A stretch of 64,000 nucleotides of DNA from Mycobacterium heckeshornense (lineage in GTDB: Bacteria; Actinomycetota; Actinomycetes; Mycobacteriales; Mycobacteriaceae). Shown here piece by piece: positions 37,718 through 47,699 of this stretch. Numbering within the stretch: position 1 is the first letter of the stretch; every line of letters begins with the position of its first letter. Location: contig NZ_AP024237.1 of the NCBI RefSeq assembly GCF_016592155.1, positions 4,402,001 through 4,466,000 of the forward strand. Direction: 5' to 3'. Made by a program: the position numbers and the translations under genes. The notes under the pieces are model-generated. The model was not told where the DNA came from. It did no database searches and worked only from the letters and a program-made list of their open reading frames with translations.

Positions 37718-38641
37718 ATGGGCGCCAACGGCAAGTGGACCGTCGCTGACATACCCGACCAGAGCGGCCGCGTCGCCGTCGTCACCGGCGCCAACACCGG
37801 AATCGGCTACCACACCGCCGCGGTGCTCGCCCAGCGCGGCGCGCATGTCGTGCTGGCAGTGCGCAACCTGGAAAAGGGCAACGCCGCGCTCGCCAAAATC
37901 GTCGCCGCCAGTCCCGATGCCGACGTCACCCTGCAAGAACTCGACCTGAGCTCCCTGGAGTCGGTGCGCGCCGCCGCGCAAGCATTGCGCCACGCCTATC
38001 CGCGCATCGACCTGCTGATCAACAACGCCGGCGTCATGTATACGCCAAAGCAACTGACCAGAGACGGCTTCGAGATGCAGTTCGGCACAAACCATCTCGG
38101 CCACTTCGCGCTAACCGGGCTGGTGCTCGACCAATTGCTGCATGTGCGGGGGTCGCGGGTGGTGACCGTCAGCAGCAACGCGCACCGGTTTCGTGCTGCC
38201 ATCCATTTCGACGATCTGCAATGGGAACGCCGCTACGACCGGATCGCCGCCTACGGGCAATCCAAGCTGGCCAACCTGCTGTTCACCTACGAACTGCAGC
38301 GACGGCTGGCGGCCAAGAATGCGCCGACGATCGCCGTGGCCGCGCACCCCGGCAGCTCCAGCACCGAGCTCACCCGCAACCTGCCCATGGTGCTCAAACC
38401 CGCTGTGGCGGTGTTCGGCCCGCTGGCGTTCCAAAGCGCAGCGATGGGTGCGCTGCCGACATTGCGGGCGGCCACCGATCCAGACGTGCAGGGCGGTCAA
38501 TACTACGGCCCGGCCGGCTTAGCCCAGCAGCGGGGACATCCGAAGTTGGTCGAGTCGAGCGCGCAGTCTCACGACGAAGAGCTGCAGCGGCGGCTGTGGG
38601 CGGTGTCCGAAGAGCTCACCGGCGTCACCTTCCCGGTGTGA
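37718..38641 (+). CDS. Short-chain dehydrogenase, Rv0439c-like
   Basis: A 307-residue classical SDR of the retinol dehydrogenase-like group. NAD(P) motif TGANTGIGYHTA near residue 21, NNAGVM, catalytic serine in VVTVSSNAHR and the YGQSK pair. ATG 37718 (MGANGKW) is chosen over an upstream in-frame start because the family begins here. It heads a plus-strand operon with moeA2, psd, pssA and an AAA ATPase, the same order as Rv0439c-Rv0435c. Substrate unknown. Confidence 0.87.
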   Translation: MGANGKWTVADIPDQSGRVAVVTGANTGIGYHTAAVLAQRGAHVVLAVRNLEKGNAALAKIVAASPDADVTLQELDLSSLESVRAAAQALRHAYPRIDLLINNAGVMYTPKQLTRDGFEMQFGTNHLGHFALTGLVLDQLLHVRGSRVVTVSSNAHRFRAAIHFDDLQWERRYDRIAAYGQSKLANLLFTYELQRRLAAKNAPTIAVAAHPGSSSTELTRNLPMVLKPAVAVFGPLAFQSAAMGALPTLRAATDPDVQGGQYYGPAGLAQQRGHPKLVESSAQSHDEELQRRLWAVSEELTGVTFPV

Positions 38642-38652
38642 GTCCCGGTCCG

Positions 38653-39864
38653 ATGCGGTCAGTCGAAGAGCATCAGCGCGTCGTCGCGGAGCTGATCACC
38701 GCCCCGCCGGGCATCCGCGCCGGGCTCGCCGACGCGCAAGGCCTGGCCCTGGCCGACGACGTGACCGCCCCGCTGTCGCTGCCGGTTTTCGACAATTCGG
38801 CGATGGACGGCTATGCGGTGCGCGCCGAGGACATCGCGTCAGCAGCCCCCGAGCATCCCGTGAAATTGCCTGTGGCCGAAGATATTCCGGCTGGCCGCAC
38901 CGATACGCTCACGCTCGCGCCGGGCACCGCGCACCGGATCATGACCGGCGCCCCGGTGCCGCAGGGTGCGACGGCCGTGGTGCCGGTGGAAAACACCGAC
39001 GCGGGCACCGAAACGGTCGCGATCTACGCCGCCGTCCGCGAGGGCCGCCACATCCGGCGGGCGGGTGAGGACGTCACCGCGGGCACCACGGTGCTGCGGG
39101 CCGGGCAAGTGGTCACCCCGGCGGCGATGGGACTGGCCGCCGCGCTGGGATTGCCGGAGTTGCCCGTGATCCCGCGACAGCGGGTGCTGGTGATTTCCAC
39201 CGGGTCGGAGCTGGTGTCGCCGGGCACACCGCTGCGGCCGGGGCAGATCTATGAATCCAACGCGGTCATGCTGGCCGCCGCGCTGCGCGATGCCGGGGCC
39301 GCCGTCGTCGCCACCCCGACCGCCGGTGACGACGTCGCCCAGTTCGTCGCCGTGCTCGATCGCTACGCCGCCGCGGCCGACCTGATCATCACCAGCGGCG
39401 GGGTCAGTGCGGGCGCCTATGAGGTGGTCAAGGACGCGTTCGGCCGGGCCGGTGATCAAGGGGTGCAGTTCGTCAAGGTGGCGATGCAGCCCGGCATGCC
39501 GCAAGGGATCGGGCGAGTCGCCGGCACGCCGATCGTCACCCTGCCCGGCAACCCGGTCAGCGCGCTGGTGTCCTTTGAGGTATTCATCCGCCCCGCGCTG
39601 CGGCGGGCGATGGGCCTGCCCGAGCCGGAGCGGCCGCGCCGGTCGGCGGTGCTCACCGAGACGCTGACCTCGCCGAGCGGTAAACGGCAGTTCCGCCGCG
39701 GGGTGCTGGACACCACCGCCGGCACCGTCACCGGCTACGGCCCGCCGGGCTCACACCATCTGCGCTGGCTGGCGTCGGCGAACTGCCTGCTGGACATTCC
39801 CGAAGAGGTCACCGAAATCCCGGCCGGATCGCAGGTCGAAGTCTGGGACCTCTCGGCTCCGTAA
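38653..39864 (+). CDS. moeA2: Molybdopterin molybdenumtransferase
   Basis: Inserts molybdenum into adenylated molybdopterin in the last step of cofactor synthesis. It has 403 residues, with FDNSAMDGYAVR near the start, the MPT-binding GGVSAGAYEVVK and the LPGNPVSALVSFE motif of MoeA. ATG 38653 (MRSVEEHQRVV) matches the usual start; a GTG at 38638 overlapping the SDR stop is the alternative. It is one of several MoeA paralogues in mycobacteria, hence moeA2 by synteny. Confidence 0.9.
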   Translation: MRSVEEHQRVVAELITAPPGIRAGLADAQGLALADDVTAPLSLPVFDNSAMDGYAVRAEDIASAAPEHPVKLPVAEDIPAGRTDTLTLAPGTAHRIMTGAPVPQGATAVVPVENTDAGTETVAIYAAVREGRHIRRAGEDVTAGTTVLRAGQVVTPAAMGLAAALGLPELPVIPRQRVLVISTGSELVSPGTPLRPGQIYESNAVMLAAALRDAGAAVVATPTAGDDVAQFVAVLDRYAAAADLIITSGGVSAGAYEVVKDAFGRAGDQGVQFVKVAMQPGMPQGIGRVAGTPIVTLPGNPVSALVSFEVFIRPALRRAMGLPEPERPRRSAVLTETLTSPSGKRQFRRGVLDTTAGTVTGYGPPGSHHLRWLASANCLLDIPEEVTEIPAGSQVEVWDLSAP

Positions 39865-39873
39865 GATGACCGC

Positions 39874-40572
39874 GTGGCACGACGCCCGGGCGACCTCACA
39901 ACCGGACCGCAACGGCTGTGGGCGTTGCTGCGCTCGACGATTCCGCCGGTGCACCGGGCCGGGCTGCCGTTCGTCGGCGCGGGGCTGGCGCTGGCTGTTG
40001 CCGGACGCCGTCACAGCTGGGCGCGCCGCGCGGGTCTGTTGACCGCAGGCGCCTGCGCGGGCTTCTTTCGCCACCCACCGCGCGTGCCGCCCAGCAGGCC
40101 CGGTGTCGTCGTCGCACCCGCCGACGGGGTGATCTGTCTGGTCGACACCGCCGCCCCGCCCGCCGAACTCGGCCTTCCCAACATGCCCCTACCCCGAGTC
40201 AGCATCTTCCTGTCGCTGCTGGACGCCCACGTGCAGCGCGCCCCGGTCAGCGGCGCGGTGATCGATGTGCAACACCGGCCGGGCCGCTTCGGCTCGGCCG
40301 ACCTGGCCGCGGCCAGCGAACGCAACGAGCGCACCAGCATGCTGATCCGCACCGAAGCCGGCGCCGAGGTCGTCGTCGCGCAGATCGCCGGGATGCTGGC
40401 GCGGCGCATCGTCTGCGAGGCCCGGGCCGGCGACAAGCTGTCGATCGGCGACACCTACGGCTTGATCCGATTCGGTTCGCGCCTGGACACCTACCTGCCT
40501 GCGGGATGCGAGCCGCTGGTCAGCGTCGGTCAGCGGGCCCTCGCCGGCGAAACCGTGCTGGCCGAACTGTGA
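39874..40572 (+). CDS. psd: Phosphatidylserine decarboxylase proenzyme
   Basis: Makes phosphatidylethanolamine from phosphatidylserine at the membrane. It has 232 residues of the small PSD class. The self-cleavage site that forms the pyruvoyl cofactor is the GS in [11 protein letters not shown] near residue 199. The conserved [15 protein letters not shown] lies in the middle. The start is GTG 39874, nine bases after moeA2. The stop overlaps the pssA start, placing the two enzymes of one pathway in translational coupling. Confidence 0.92.
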   Translation: MARRPGDLTTGPQRLWALLRSTIPPVHRAGLPFVGAGLALAVAGRRHSWARRAGLLTAGACAGFFRHPPRVPPSRPGVVVAPADGVICLVDTAAPPAELGLPNMPLPRVSIFLSLLDAHVQRAPVSGAVIDVQHRPGRFGSADLAAASERNERTSMLIRTEAGAEVVVAQIAGMLARRIVCEARAGDKLSIGDTYGLIRFGSRLDTYLPAGCEPLVSVGQRALAGETVLAEL

Positions 40573-41432
40573 TTACCGCCAAGCCCCGCAGCCGGCCGTC
40601 GGTCAACCTGCGCATCCTGCCCAGTTCGATGAGCGTGCTGGCGATCTGTGCGGGGCTGACCTCGATCCGCTTCGCGCTGGTGGGTCAGCCGCACGCCGCG
40701 ATGGCGCTGATCGCCGCGGCCGCCATCCTCGACGGGCTCGACGGGCGGGTGGCCCGCTTCTTCGACGCCGAGTCGCGGATGGGCGAGGAGATCGACTCCC
40801 TGGCCGACGCGGTGAACTTCGGGGTGGCGCCGGCGATGGTGATTTACGCGTCGCTGCTGTCCGCGTGGCCAGCGGGATGGTTGGTGGTGTTGTTCTATGC
40901 GGTGTCGATCGTCCTGCGACTGGCCCGGTTCAACGCGCTGCTCGACGACGCCACCCTGCCCGCCTACACCCGGGAATTCTTCGTCGGCATGCCCGCCCCG
41001 GCCGGCGCGATCGCGGTGCTCGGGCCGCTGGCCGCCAAACTTCAGTTCGGCAGCGGCTGGTGGAGTTCCCCGCCGGTGGTGTGCGCCTGGGTGGCGAGCT
41101 GTTCGCTGCTGGTGGTGAGCCGGATCCCGATGAAGAAGATGCACGCGGTGGCGGTGCCGCCGAACCTGGCCGCCGTGCTGCTGGCGGCGTTGGCGATCGT
41201 CGCAGCGGCCGCGTTCCTGTTCCCCTACGTGCTGGTGATGGTGGCCGTCGCCGCATACCTGTGCCACATCCCGTTCTCCGTCCGCAGTCACCGCTGGCTC
41301 GCCGAGCATCCCGAGGTCTGGGGTGAGCGGCCCAAGCAGCGGCGCGCTGTGCGGCGGGCGATCCGCCGGGCACAGCCCACCCGCCGGTCGATGGCGCGGC
41401 TGGGTCTGCGCAAGCCGGCCGGCCGGACATGA
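40569..41432 (+). CDS. pssA: CDP-diacylglycerol-serine O-phosphatidyltransferase
   Basis: Forms phosphatidylserine from CDP-diacylglycerol and serine; Psd next door uses the product. It has 287 residues and about eight membrane helices. The CDP-alcohol phosphotransferase signature runs [12 protein letters not shown] then [10 protein letters not shown] near residue 57. The C-terminal 30 residues are strongly basic. GTG 40569 overlaps the psd stop. Confidence 0.92.
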   Translation: MITAKPRSRPSVNLRILPSSMSVLAICAGLTSIRFALVGQPHAAMALIAAAAILDGLDGRVARFFDAESRMGEEIDSLADAVNFGVAPAMVIYASLLSAWPAGWLVVLFYAVSIVLRLARFNALLDDATLPAYTREFFVGMPAPAGAIAVLGPLAAKLQFGSGWWSSPPVVCAWVASCSLLVVSRIPMKKMHAVAVPPNLAAVLLAALAIVAAAAFLFPYVLVMVAVAAYLCHIPFSVRSHRWLAEHPEVWGERPKQRRAVRRAIRRAQPTRRSMARLGLRKPAGRT

Positions 41433-43567
41433 CGCGCCCCCAGCTGACCCTCACCGCCCGGCTGAACACCTCGCCGGTCGACTCCCGCCGGGGCGTCGTC
41501 CGCATGCACCCGAAAGCTGTTGCCGCCCTGGGTATTCGGGAATGGGACGCGGTATCGTTGACCGGGTCGCGGACCACGGCCGCGGTCGCCGGCATGGCGG
41601 GCGCCGACGTCCCGGTCAGCACGATCCTGCTCGACGACGTGACGCTGTCCAACGCCGGGCTGCGTGAGGGCGCCGCGGTGATCGTCGCCCCGGTCACGGT
41701 GCATGGAGCGCGCTCGGTGACGCTGAGCGGCTCACCGCTGGCAACGCGGTCGATCGCGCCGACCACCCTCCGCCAGGCCCTGCTCGGCAAGGTGCTCACC
41801 GTCGGCGACGCGGTGTCGCTGCTGCCCCGCGACCTGGGGCCCGGCACCTCGACGTCGGCGGCCAGCCGCGCGCTGGCGTCGGCCGTCGGGATCAGCTGGA
41901 CCTCGGAGTTGTTGACCGTCACCGGCGTCGACCCAGCCGGGCCGGTGAGCGTGCAACCCAACTCCTCGGTGACCTGGGGAACCGGTGTGCCCCAAGGCGC
42001 GGCGGAGCCGACCGCACGTCGGGTCGCCGTCGACGACCTCAAGGGCGTCCACCCGCAGGTAGCCAAGCTGGCCGAATGGCTCAAGCTTTCGCTCGACGAG
42101 CCACACCTGCTGCAAGCCCTGGGCGCATCGCCGCACCTGGGCGTGCTGGTGTCCGGACCGGCGGGTGTGGGCAAGGCGACGCTGGTGCGCGCGGTGTGCG
42201 CCGGTCGCCGACTGGTCGAACTCGACGGTCCGCAGATCGGGGCGCTGGGCGCCGACGACCGGCTCAAGGCGGTGACGACGGCGACTGCAACGGTGCGCGA
42301 CGGCGGGGTGCTGCTGATCACCGACGTCGACGCGCTGCTGCCCGCCACCCCCGAGCCGGTGGCCACCCTGATCCTGGCCGAGCTGCGTAGGCTGGTGGCC
42401 ACCTGTGGGGTCGCATTCATCGCGACCTCGGCGGTGCCGGACCGACTCGACGCCAGGCTGCGCGCACCCGACCTGTGCGACCGGGAACTCGTTGTGCCGC
42501 TGCCCGACGCGGCCACCCGCGCCGCGCAGCTGGCTGCCCTGCTGCGGTCGGTGCCGACACGCGATCTGGATTTTAACGAAATTGCCAGCCGCACACCGGG
42601 ATTCGTTGTTGCCGATCTGGTCGCATTGGTGCGCGAGGCGGCGCTGCGGGCAGCGGCGAGAGCCAGCGCCGATAGAACACCTCCGGCCCTGACCCAAGAC
42701 GACCTGACCGGCGCACTGCGCGTGATCCGACCGCTGTCGCGCGCAGCCGCCGAAGAGGTGCCGGTCGGCAGCGTGACGATCGACGACGTCGGCGACATGG
42801 CCGACGCCAAGCAGGCGCTCACCGAAGCGGTGCTGTGGCCGCTGCAGCACCCGGACACCTTCGCCCGGCTCGGTGTCGAGCCACCGCGCGGGGTGTTGCT
42901 CTACGGTCCGCCGGGTTGCGGCAAGACGTTTCTGGTGCGGGCCCTGGCCAGCACCGGACAGCTCTCCGTGCACGCGGTCAAAGGTTCCGAACTCATGGAC
43001 AAATGGGTCGGCGCCTCGGAAAAGGCGGTGCGGGAACTGTTTCGGCGGGCCCGTGATTCCGCGCCGTCGCTGGTCTTCCTCGACGAGATCGACGCGCTGG
43101 CACCCCGGCGCGGCCAAAGCCTCGACACCGGGGTGACCGACCGGGTGGTAGCCGCGCTGCTGACCGAGCTCGACGGCATCGACCCGCTGCGCGACGTCGT
43201 GGTGCTGGGCGCCACCAACCGGCCCGAGCTGATCGATCCCGCGCTGCTGCGGCCGGGACGGCTGGAGCGGCTGGTGTTCGTCGAACCGCCGGACACCGCG
43301 GCGCGTCGTGACATCCTGCGCACCGCCGGCAAGTCGATCCCGCTGGCCGCCGACGTCGACATCGACGCGCTGGCCGCCGAGCTGGACGGCTACAGCGCCG
43401 CCGACTGCGTCGCACTGCTGCGTGAGGCCGCGCTGGCGGCGATGCGGCGCTGCATCGACGCCGCGGACGTCACCGCCGCCGACCTCGCCGCCGCACGTGA
43501 AACGGTGCGGCCGTCGTTGGATCCACTTCAGCTTGAGTCGCTACGCGCCTTCGCGGCCTCGCCATAG
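41429..43567 (+). CDS. Double AAA+ ATPase, Rv0435c-like
   Basis: A 712-residue CDC48/p97-like protein: N-terminal double-psi barrel (about 1-100), first AAA domain and second AAA domain. D1 has Walker A GPAGVGKAT near residue 245 but its Walker B is LLITDVDAL, lacking the catalytic glutamate. D2 is complete, with GPPGCGKTF near residue 494, LVFLDEIDAL, and the arginine-finger region RPELIDPALLRPGRLER. D2 therefore probably does the hydrolysis. ATG 41429 overlaps the pssA stop. It may unfold or extract protein substrates; none is known. Confidence 0.88.
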   Translation: MTRPQLTLTARLNTSPVDSRRGVVRMHPKAVAALGIREWDAVSLTGSRTTAAVAGMAGADVPVSTILLDDVTLSNAGLREGAAVIVAPVTVHGARSVTLSGSPLATRSIAPTTLRQALLGKVLTVGDAVSLLPRDLGPGTSTSAASRALASAVGISWTSELLTVTGVDPAGPVSVQPNSSVTWGTGVPQGAAEPTARRVAVDDLKGVHPQVAKLAEWLKLSLDEPHLLQALGASPHLGVLVSGPAGVGKATLVRAVCAGRRLVELDGPQIGALGADDRLKAVTTATATVRDGGVLLITDVDALLPATPEPVATLILAELRRLVATCGVAFIATSAVPDRLDARLRAPDLCDRELVVPLPDAATRAAQLAALLRSVPTRDLDFNEIASRTPGFVVADLVALVREAALRAAARASADRTPPALTQDDLTGALRVIRPLSRAAAEEVPVGSVTIDDVGDMADAKQALTEAVLWPLQHPDTFARLGVEPPRGVLLYGPPGCGKTFLVRALASTGQLSVHAVKGSELMDKWVGASEKAVRELFRRARDSAPSLVFLDEIDALAPRRGQSLDTGVTDRVVAALLTELDGIDPLRDVVVLGATNRPELIDPALLRPGRLERLVFVEPPDTAARRDILRTAGKSIPLAADVDIDALAAELDGYSAADCVALLREAALAAMRRCIDAADVTAADLAAARETVRPSLDPLQLESLRAFAASP

Positions 43568-43781
43568 CTGACCAGCAGCGCGCGCCGCCGCGGCGACGTC
43601 GTCCTGCAGCCACGCGGGCATCGGGTCGTCGTAGGTCAGGTCGGCGACCGCGCGGGCAGCCGGGCGTCTTGGGGACCGCAGCTTCGTCGTGGCATGCCCG
43701 CCGGATTAGCCCGCCGGGCCCTCCACAGGTGCGCTCTTATCCACAGTGGGCGCTCGTGACCGCCATCGATGTCGGTGGCGG

Positions 43782-43807
43782 TCGCTAGCATTCGAACATG
43801 CTAGCGA
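43782..43807. promoter_or_regulatory. Perfect palindrome with a LexA-like half site upstream of the HNH gene
   Basis: TCGCTAGCAT (43782-43791), TCGAAC, ATGCTAGCGA (43798-43807): the ten-base arms are perfectly complementary. The central TCGAAC is one half of the mycobacterial SOS box TCGAAC-N4-GTTCGA; the other half (TAGCGA) fits at only three positions. A possible -10, TAGCAT (43786-43791), lies inside. 13E12-family genes in M. tuberculosis are known LexA targets, so damage control is plausible. Confidence 0.45.
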
Positions 43808-43815
43808 ATAGCTGA

Positions 43816-45165
43816 GTGGAGATCGTCGAGGTGTTCGACGCCCTCGAGGCCGGCTTGGACCGCGCCCTGGGGCTGTCGGTTGACGTGTTGACCGCCCGGG
43901 AGTGCCTGGCCATGCTGGAACGCTGCGAAAGGCTGCGCCGCCGGCTGCCGGCCGTCGAGCACCCGTTGCTCAATCAGGTCGCCGCGCAGGCCGATGAGAC
44001 CGAGTTGGGCGGCAAGTTGCCGTCGGCATTGGCCGAGCGGTTGCGGCTCAGCCGCGCCGAAGCATCCCGGCGCATCGGTGAAGCCGCCGAGCTGGGGCCG
44101 CGCCGCACGCTGACGGGCGAGCCGCTACAACCGGTGTTGGCTGCCACCGCCGCCGCTCAGCGGGCCGGCCAGCTCGGAGCCGGCCACGTGGCGGTGATCC
44201 GCAGCTTTTACCACCGACTGCCCGACTTCGTCGACGCCCCGACTCGCGAGCAGGCTGAAGCGCATTTGGCCCGCCTGGGCAGGAAGTTTCGGCCCGATCA
44301 GCTGGCCGGGCTGGCCGACAAGCTCGCTGATTGTCTGAATCCCGACGGAGATTTCACCGACGACGACAGGGCCCGCCGACGCGGCTTGACTATCGGTAAG
44401 CAAGGCAGCGACAGGATGTCCCCGATCAGCGGGTTTTTGACCCCGGAGGCGCGTGCCACTGTCGACGCCGTGCTGGCGAAACTGGCCGCCCCCGGCATGT
44501 GTAATCCGGCCGATCCCACGCCTTGCCTCGGCGGCACCCCATCGCAGCGGGCCATCGAGTCCGACACCCGAAGCGCTGCACAACGTAACCATGACGCGCT
44601 CAACGCTGCCGGGCGGGCGTTGCTGGCCTCCGGTGCGTTGGGACAACACAACGGGTTGCCGGCGACCATCATCGTGTCCACCACGCTCAAGGAACTCGAG
44701 GCCGGTGCGGGCACCGCACTCACCGGTGGCGGCAGCCTGCTGCCGATGTCCGATGTGATCCGGCTGGCCTCCCATGCCCACCACTACCTTGCCATCTTCG
44801 ACAAAGGTAAGGCGATCGGCCTATATCACACCAAACGGCTCGCTACACCTGGCCAGCGAATCGTGTTGTACGCGAAGGACCGTGGCTGCACGTTCCCGGG
44901 TTGCGATGTACCCGGCTACCTCACTGAGGTCCACCACGTCACCGACTTCGCTACCTGCCGCGAAACCAACATCGATGATCTGACCCAGGGCTGCGGCACG
45001 CATCACAAGCTGGTCACCTCGGGCGGCTGGAAAACCCGCAAGCTCAAAAACGTTGATACCGAATGGATTCCGCCGCCGCATCTCGACCATGGCCAAGCGA
45101 GGACCAACTCGTTTCACTACCCCGAACGGCTCCTGCGCGACGGCGATGACGACGATGATCCTTAG
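43816..45165 (+). CDS. 13E12-type DUF222 / HNH endonuclease domain protein
   Basis: A 449-residue protein of the REP13E12 family, which is dispersed in mycobacterial genomes. The N-terminal DUF222 domain (about 1-300) has [16 protein letters not shown] and [18 protein letters not shown]. The C-terminal HNH nuclease reads [21 protein letters not shown] and then GCGTHHKLV. The start is GTG 43816, the only candidate near the start of homology; no clear Shine-Dalgarno. The acidic run of aspartates at the C terminus is unusual. It separates the Rv0435c-like gene from the Rv0434-like gene and is an insertion relative to M. tuberculosis. Confidence 0.82.
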   Translation: MEIVEVFDALEAGLDRALGLSVDVLTARECLAMLERCERLRRRLPAVEHPLLNQVAAQADETELGGKLPSALAERLRLSRAEASRRIGEAAELGPRRTLTGEPLQPVLAATAAAQRAGQLGAGHVAVIRSFYHRLPDFVDAPTREQAEAHLARLGRKFRPDQLAGLADKLADCLNPDGDFTDDDRARRRGLTIGKQGSDRMSPISGFLTPEARATVDAVLAKLAAPGMCNPADPTPCLGGTPSQRAIESDTRSAAQRNHDALNAAGRALLASGALGQHNGLPATIIVSTTLKELEAGAGTALTGGGSLLPMSDVIRLASHAHHYLAIFDKGKAIGLYHTKRLATPGQRIVLYAKDRGCTFPGCDVPGYLTEVHHVTDFATCRETNIDDLTQGCGTHHKLVTSGGWKTRKLKNVDTEWIPPPHLDHGQARTNSFHYPERLLRDGDDDDDP

Positions 45166-45174
45166 CCTGAGCGG

Positions 45175-45825
45175 CTATTCGGAGAGCTGGAACTCCACCA
45201 TCGCGGCGACGGAATCCACGGCCTCGCTCAGCGCCGCCAACCGCTCGGCCGCCGACGGTGCCGACAGCACGGCGTAGCGATCGGCCGGCCCGATGGGCAG
45301 CCGGGACGCCAAGGTATACAGCAGCTCGCCGGCATCGCCTGCTTTCTGTCGACGGTAACCCAGGACCGTTTCGCGGTCGGGTGCCCGGGCGCCGCGGGCG
45401 GTCGCGACTCGTTCGAACAACGCCAGCACCCGGTCTTCGAGCTCACCCAGTTGTGCATCGGTGACCGGCGTGCCCGGCTGGTCGGGCCAGCTCTGCACGA
45501 CGGCCCGCGGATAGGGGTCGTCCGGCAGCCATTGGCACACCCGGATCCGCTCATCCATCCGGCACCGCAGCAGAAAGCGACCGGAGCCGGCGTCCACGCA
45601 CTCGGCGATATGAGCCAGCGTGCCCACGTCGCAGCGGGTATCTCCACCGCCGACCTCGCGGCCGCGGGAGATCAGCACCACACCGAAGCGCGGATCGGCC
45701 TGTCGCATACAGTCTCGCACCAAAGCGGTGTAGCGCGGCTCGAAGATCCGCAGCGGCAGGTCATCACCTGGCAAGAAGGCCGATTCCAGCGGAAACATCG
45801 GTAATTCAACGGGTTCCGACGCCAT
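45175..45825 (-). CDS. LON substrate-binding domain protein, Rv0434-like
   Basis: A 216-residue stand-alone Lon N-terminal (PUA-like) domain without the protease. It starts VELPMFPLESAFLPGDDLPLRIFEPRY, the classic opening of the domain, and its second half is helical. Stand-alone LON proteins may recognise unfolded or specific peptides. ATG 45825 overlaps the stop of the upstream ligase gene (ATGA). Confidence 0.85.
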   Translation of the reverse strand: MASEPVELPMFPLESAFLPGDDLPLRIFEPRYTALVRDCMRQADPRFGVVLISRGREVGGGDTRCDVGTLAHIAECVDAGSGRFLLRCRMDERIRVCQWLPDDPYPRAVVQSWPDQPGTPVTDAQLGELEDRVLALFERVATARGARAPDRETVLGYRRQKAGDAGELLYTLASRLPIGPADRYAVLSAPSAAERLAALSEAVDSVAAMVEFQLSE

Positions 45826-46976
45826 CAGATGTCCAGCTCAGCAATCAGCGCGTCGACGACAGCACGCAAGTCCCCGTCGTGCTCCTCGGCCACCCGGCGC
45901 TGGCGTTGATACGACGCCCCTAACCGGGGAATGTCGGCGACGGAGGCTAGCTCGTCGGCGCAATGCAACGACTTCGCCACCGGCTCCAGACGATTGAGCA
46001 CATCGATCAGATCGTCGGTGACCAGGCGTTCGTTGCTGTCGGCATCCAAGATGATCACGGCGTCCAGACCGTAGCGCGCAGCGCGCCACTTGTTTTCCTG
46101 GACATGCCACGGTGGCATGTTCGGCAGGGTTTCGCCGGCTTCCAGGCGACGGTCCAGGTCGACGACCAGACAGTGCGTCAGCGCCACCAGCGCAGCCAAC
46201 TCCCGCACGTTGGGCACCCCGTCGCAGACGCGCACCTCGAGAGTTCCCTTGTGCGGCGAGGGCCTGATGTCCCACCGGATCTCGTCCATGTGGTCGATGA
46301 TCCCAGTCTTCTTCTGGTCGTAGACGAAGCCTTCGAACTCGGCCCACTTCTGGAAATGAAACGGCAGCCCGGCGGTGGGCAGCTGCTGAAACATCATCGC
46401 CCGGTTGCTGGCATAGCCGGTATCCTCGCCGCCCCACCACGGTGAGGAGGCCGACAACGCCAGCAGGTGCGGGTAGCACTGCAGCATCGCCGTCATGATC
46501 GGCATCACCTTGTGCGCGGAGGAGATTCCGACATGCACGTGCACGCCCCAGATCAGCATCTGCCGGCCCCACCACTGGGTTCGCTTGATTAGTTCGGCGT
46601 AACGCGGTGCGTCGGTGAGCTTTTGGGCTGACCACCGCGCGAACGGGTGGGTGCCCGCGCAGAACAGTTCCATGCCCCGATCGCGGACGATTTTGCGCGC
46701 GGTGTGCAAAGTGTCACGCAGATCCTCCATCGCCTGAGCGGTGCAATCGCAGATCCCGCTTACGATTTCGACGGTGTTGCGCAGCAATTCCTTGTGCACC
46801 CTAGGGTTTTCGCCTATTTCGGCGATGACCGCGGAGGCTTCGTTGCTCAGGTCTCGAGTCTGTGCGTCGACGAGCGCGAACTCCCATTCCACGCCGACCG
46901 TCGGCCGGGGTGACCCGGCGAAATCGATACGGGCTGCTGCCCTGCTGGCCGGTGGGCTAGCCGGAACCAATGACAC
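45825..46976 (-). CDS. Glutamate-cysteine ligase-like carboxylate-amine ligase (YbdK family), Rv0433-like
   Basis: A GCS2-type ATP-dependent ligase that joins a carboxylate to an amine, historically given as gamma-glutamyl-cysteine synthetase-like. Conserved parts: [12 protein letters not shown] near the start, [22 protein letters not shown] and [13 protein letters not shown] 46976 gives 383 residues; TTG 46970 is equally possible, and the gene begins inside the 3' end of sodC. Mycobacteria make mycothiol rather than glutathione, so the true substrate is open. Confidence 0.84.
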   Translation of the reverse strand: MSLVPASPPASRAAARIDFAGSPRPTVGVEWEFALVDAQTRDLSNEASAVIAEIGENPRVHKELLRNTVEIVSGICDCTAQAMEDLRDTLHTARKIVRDRGMELFCAGTHPFARWSAQKLTDAPRYAELIKRTQWWGRQMLIWGVHVHVGISSAHKVMPIMTAMLQCYPHLLALSASSPWWGGEDTGYASNRAMMFQQLPTAGLPFHFQKWAEFEGFVYDQKKTGIIDHMDEIRWDIRPSPHKGTLEVRVCDGVPNVRELAALVALTHCLVVDLDRRLEAGETLPNMPPWHVQENKWRAARYGLDAVIILDADSNERLVTDDLIDVLNRLEPVAKSLHCADELASVADIPRLGASYQRQRRVAEEHDGDLRAVVDALIAELDI

Positions 46977-47664
46977 CGCACGCCACCCGCTTGCCGGCGT
47001 CACCAGTCGACTTCGTCATCGCATCGGGACCGGGCGTGCCGTTGGCCTGTGTGTAGCGCTCCGGCGGGATGTTGGCGAAGTTGTCCGGGCCGGCGTGGAT
47101 GATGATCGCAGTCTTGTCTTTGGACAAAAGGTCCTCTTTGGTGAATGCGTCGGTCGTGGTCACCAGCAGCGCGGCTCCGTCCCTGCGCACCTGCAGGGAG
47201 GTCAGGTCACCGCTCTCGGGTTCTCCGGTATGCCCGGGCGCTTGGTAATGCCCGCCGGCGGAGAGGAAGTCCCCGGGGGGACCACCGGTGGGTGCGACCG
47301 AGTTGGGCTCGCACTTTCCCACCGCATGGATGTGCAGCCCGTGGAATCCGGGAGTCAGCTGGCCCAAGCCGGTGGTCCGGACGGTGATGGTCACGTAGCC
47401 CGGATCGAACTCGAACTTCGCCGTCGCCACCAGGGTCCCGTCGGGTGCCCGCAGGTGGGTGGTAATGCTCTCCGGCGGCACCGGTCCGCCTTCCGGCGGA
47501 GTCTTCGGCGGTGCAGGTGCGCCCGTCCACACCGACGGTGTGGTGCCGGGTGTAGTCGCCGGGGGCTGGTTCGGGGTGCATGCTGCCAGCAATGTGACCG
47601 GGACAGCGAGCACCGCCAATGCGGTTGCGGCAGCAACCGTGCGGCTCCTTGCGGGCTTGACCAT
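46957..47664 (-). CDS. sodC: Periplasmic Cu,Zn superoxide dismutase lipoprotein
   Basis: Detoxifies superoxide outside the cytoplasmic membrane. The 235-residue precursor has a lipoprotein signal with lipobox LLAAC at residues 25-29 and a proline-rich linker. The SOD domain has the copper ligands [10 protein letters not shown] and GGHYQAPGH, and ends with [10 protein letters not shown], which carries the second disulfide cysteine. ATG 47664 is the start. It overlaps the ligase gene by about 20 bp and lies 35 bp after virR. Confidence 0.93.
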   Translation of the reverse strand: MVKPARSRTVAAATALAVLAVPVTLLAACTPNQPPATTPGTTPSVWTGAPAPPKTPPEGGPVPPESITTHLRAPDGTLVATAKFEFDPGYVTITVRTTGLGQLTPGFHGLHIHAVGKCEPNSVAPTGGPPGDFLSAGGHYQAPGHTGEPESGDLTSLQVRRDGAALLVTTTDAFTKEDLLSKDKTAIIIHAGPDNFANIPPERYTQANGTPGPDAMTKSTGDAGKRVACGVIGSG

Positions 47665-47699
47665 ATCGAGAGCCTATCGCCTGGCCGCGGCCGGCGCGT

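Noticed and set aside
40930..42858. A 642-residue Ser/Arg-rich antisense frame over pssA and the AAA gene
   Set aside because: Low-complexity composition, spans two well-supported genes and has no family motif.
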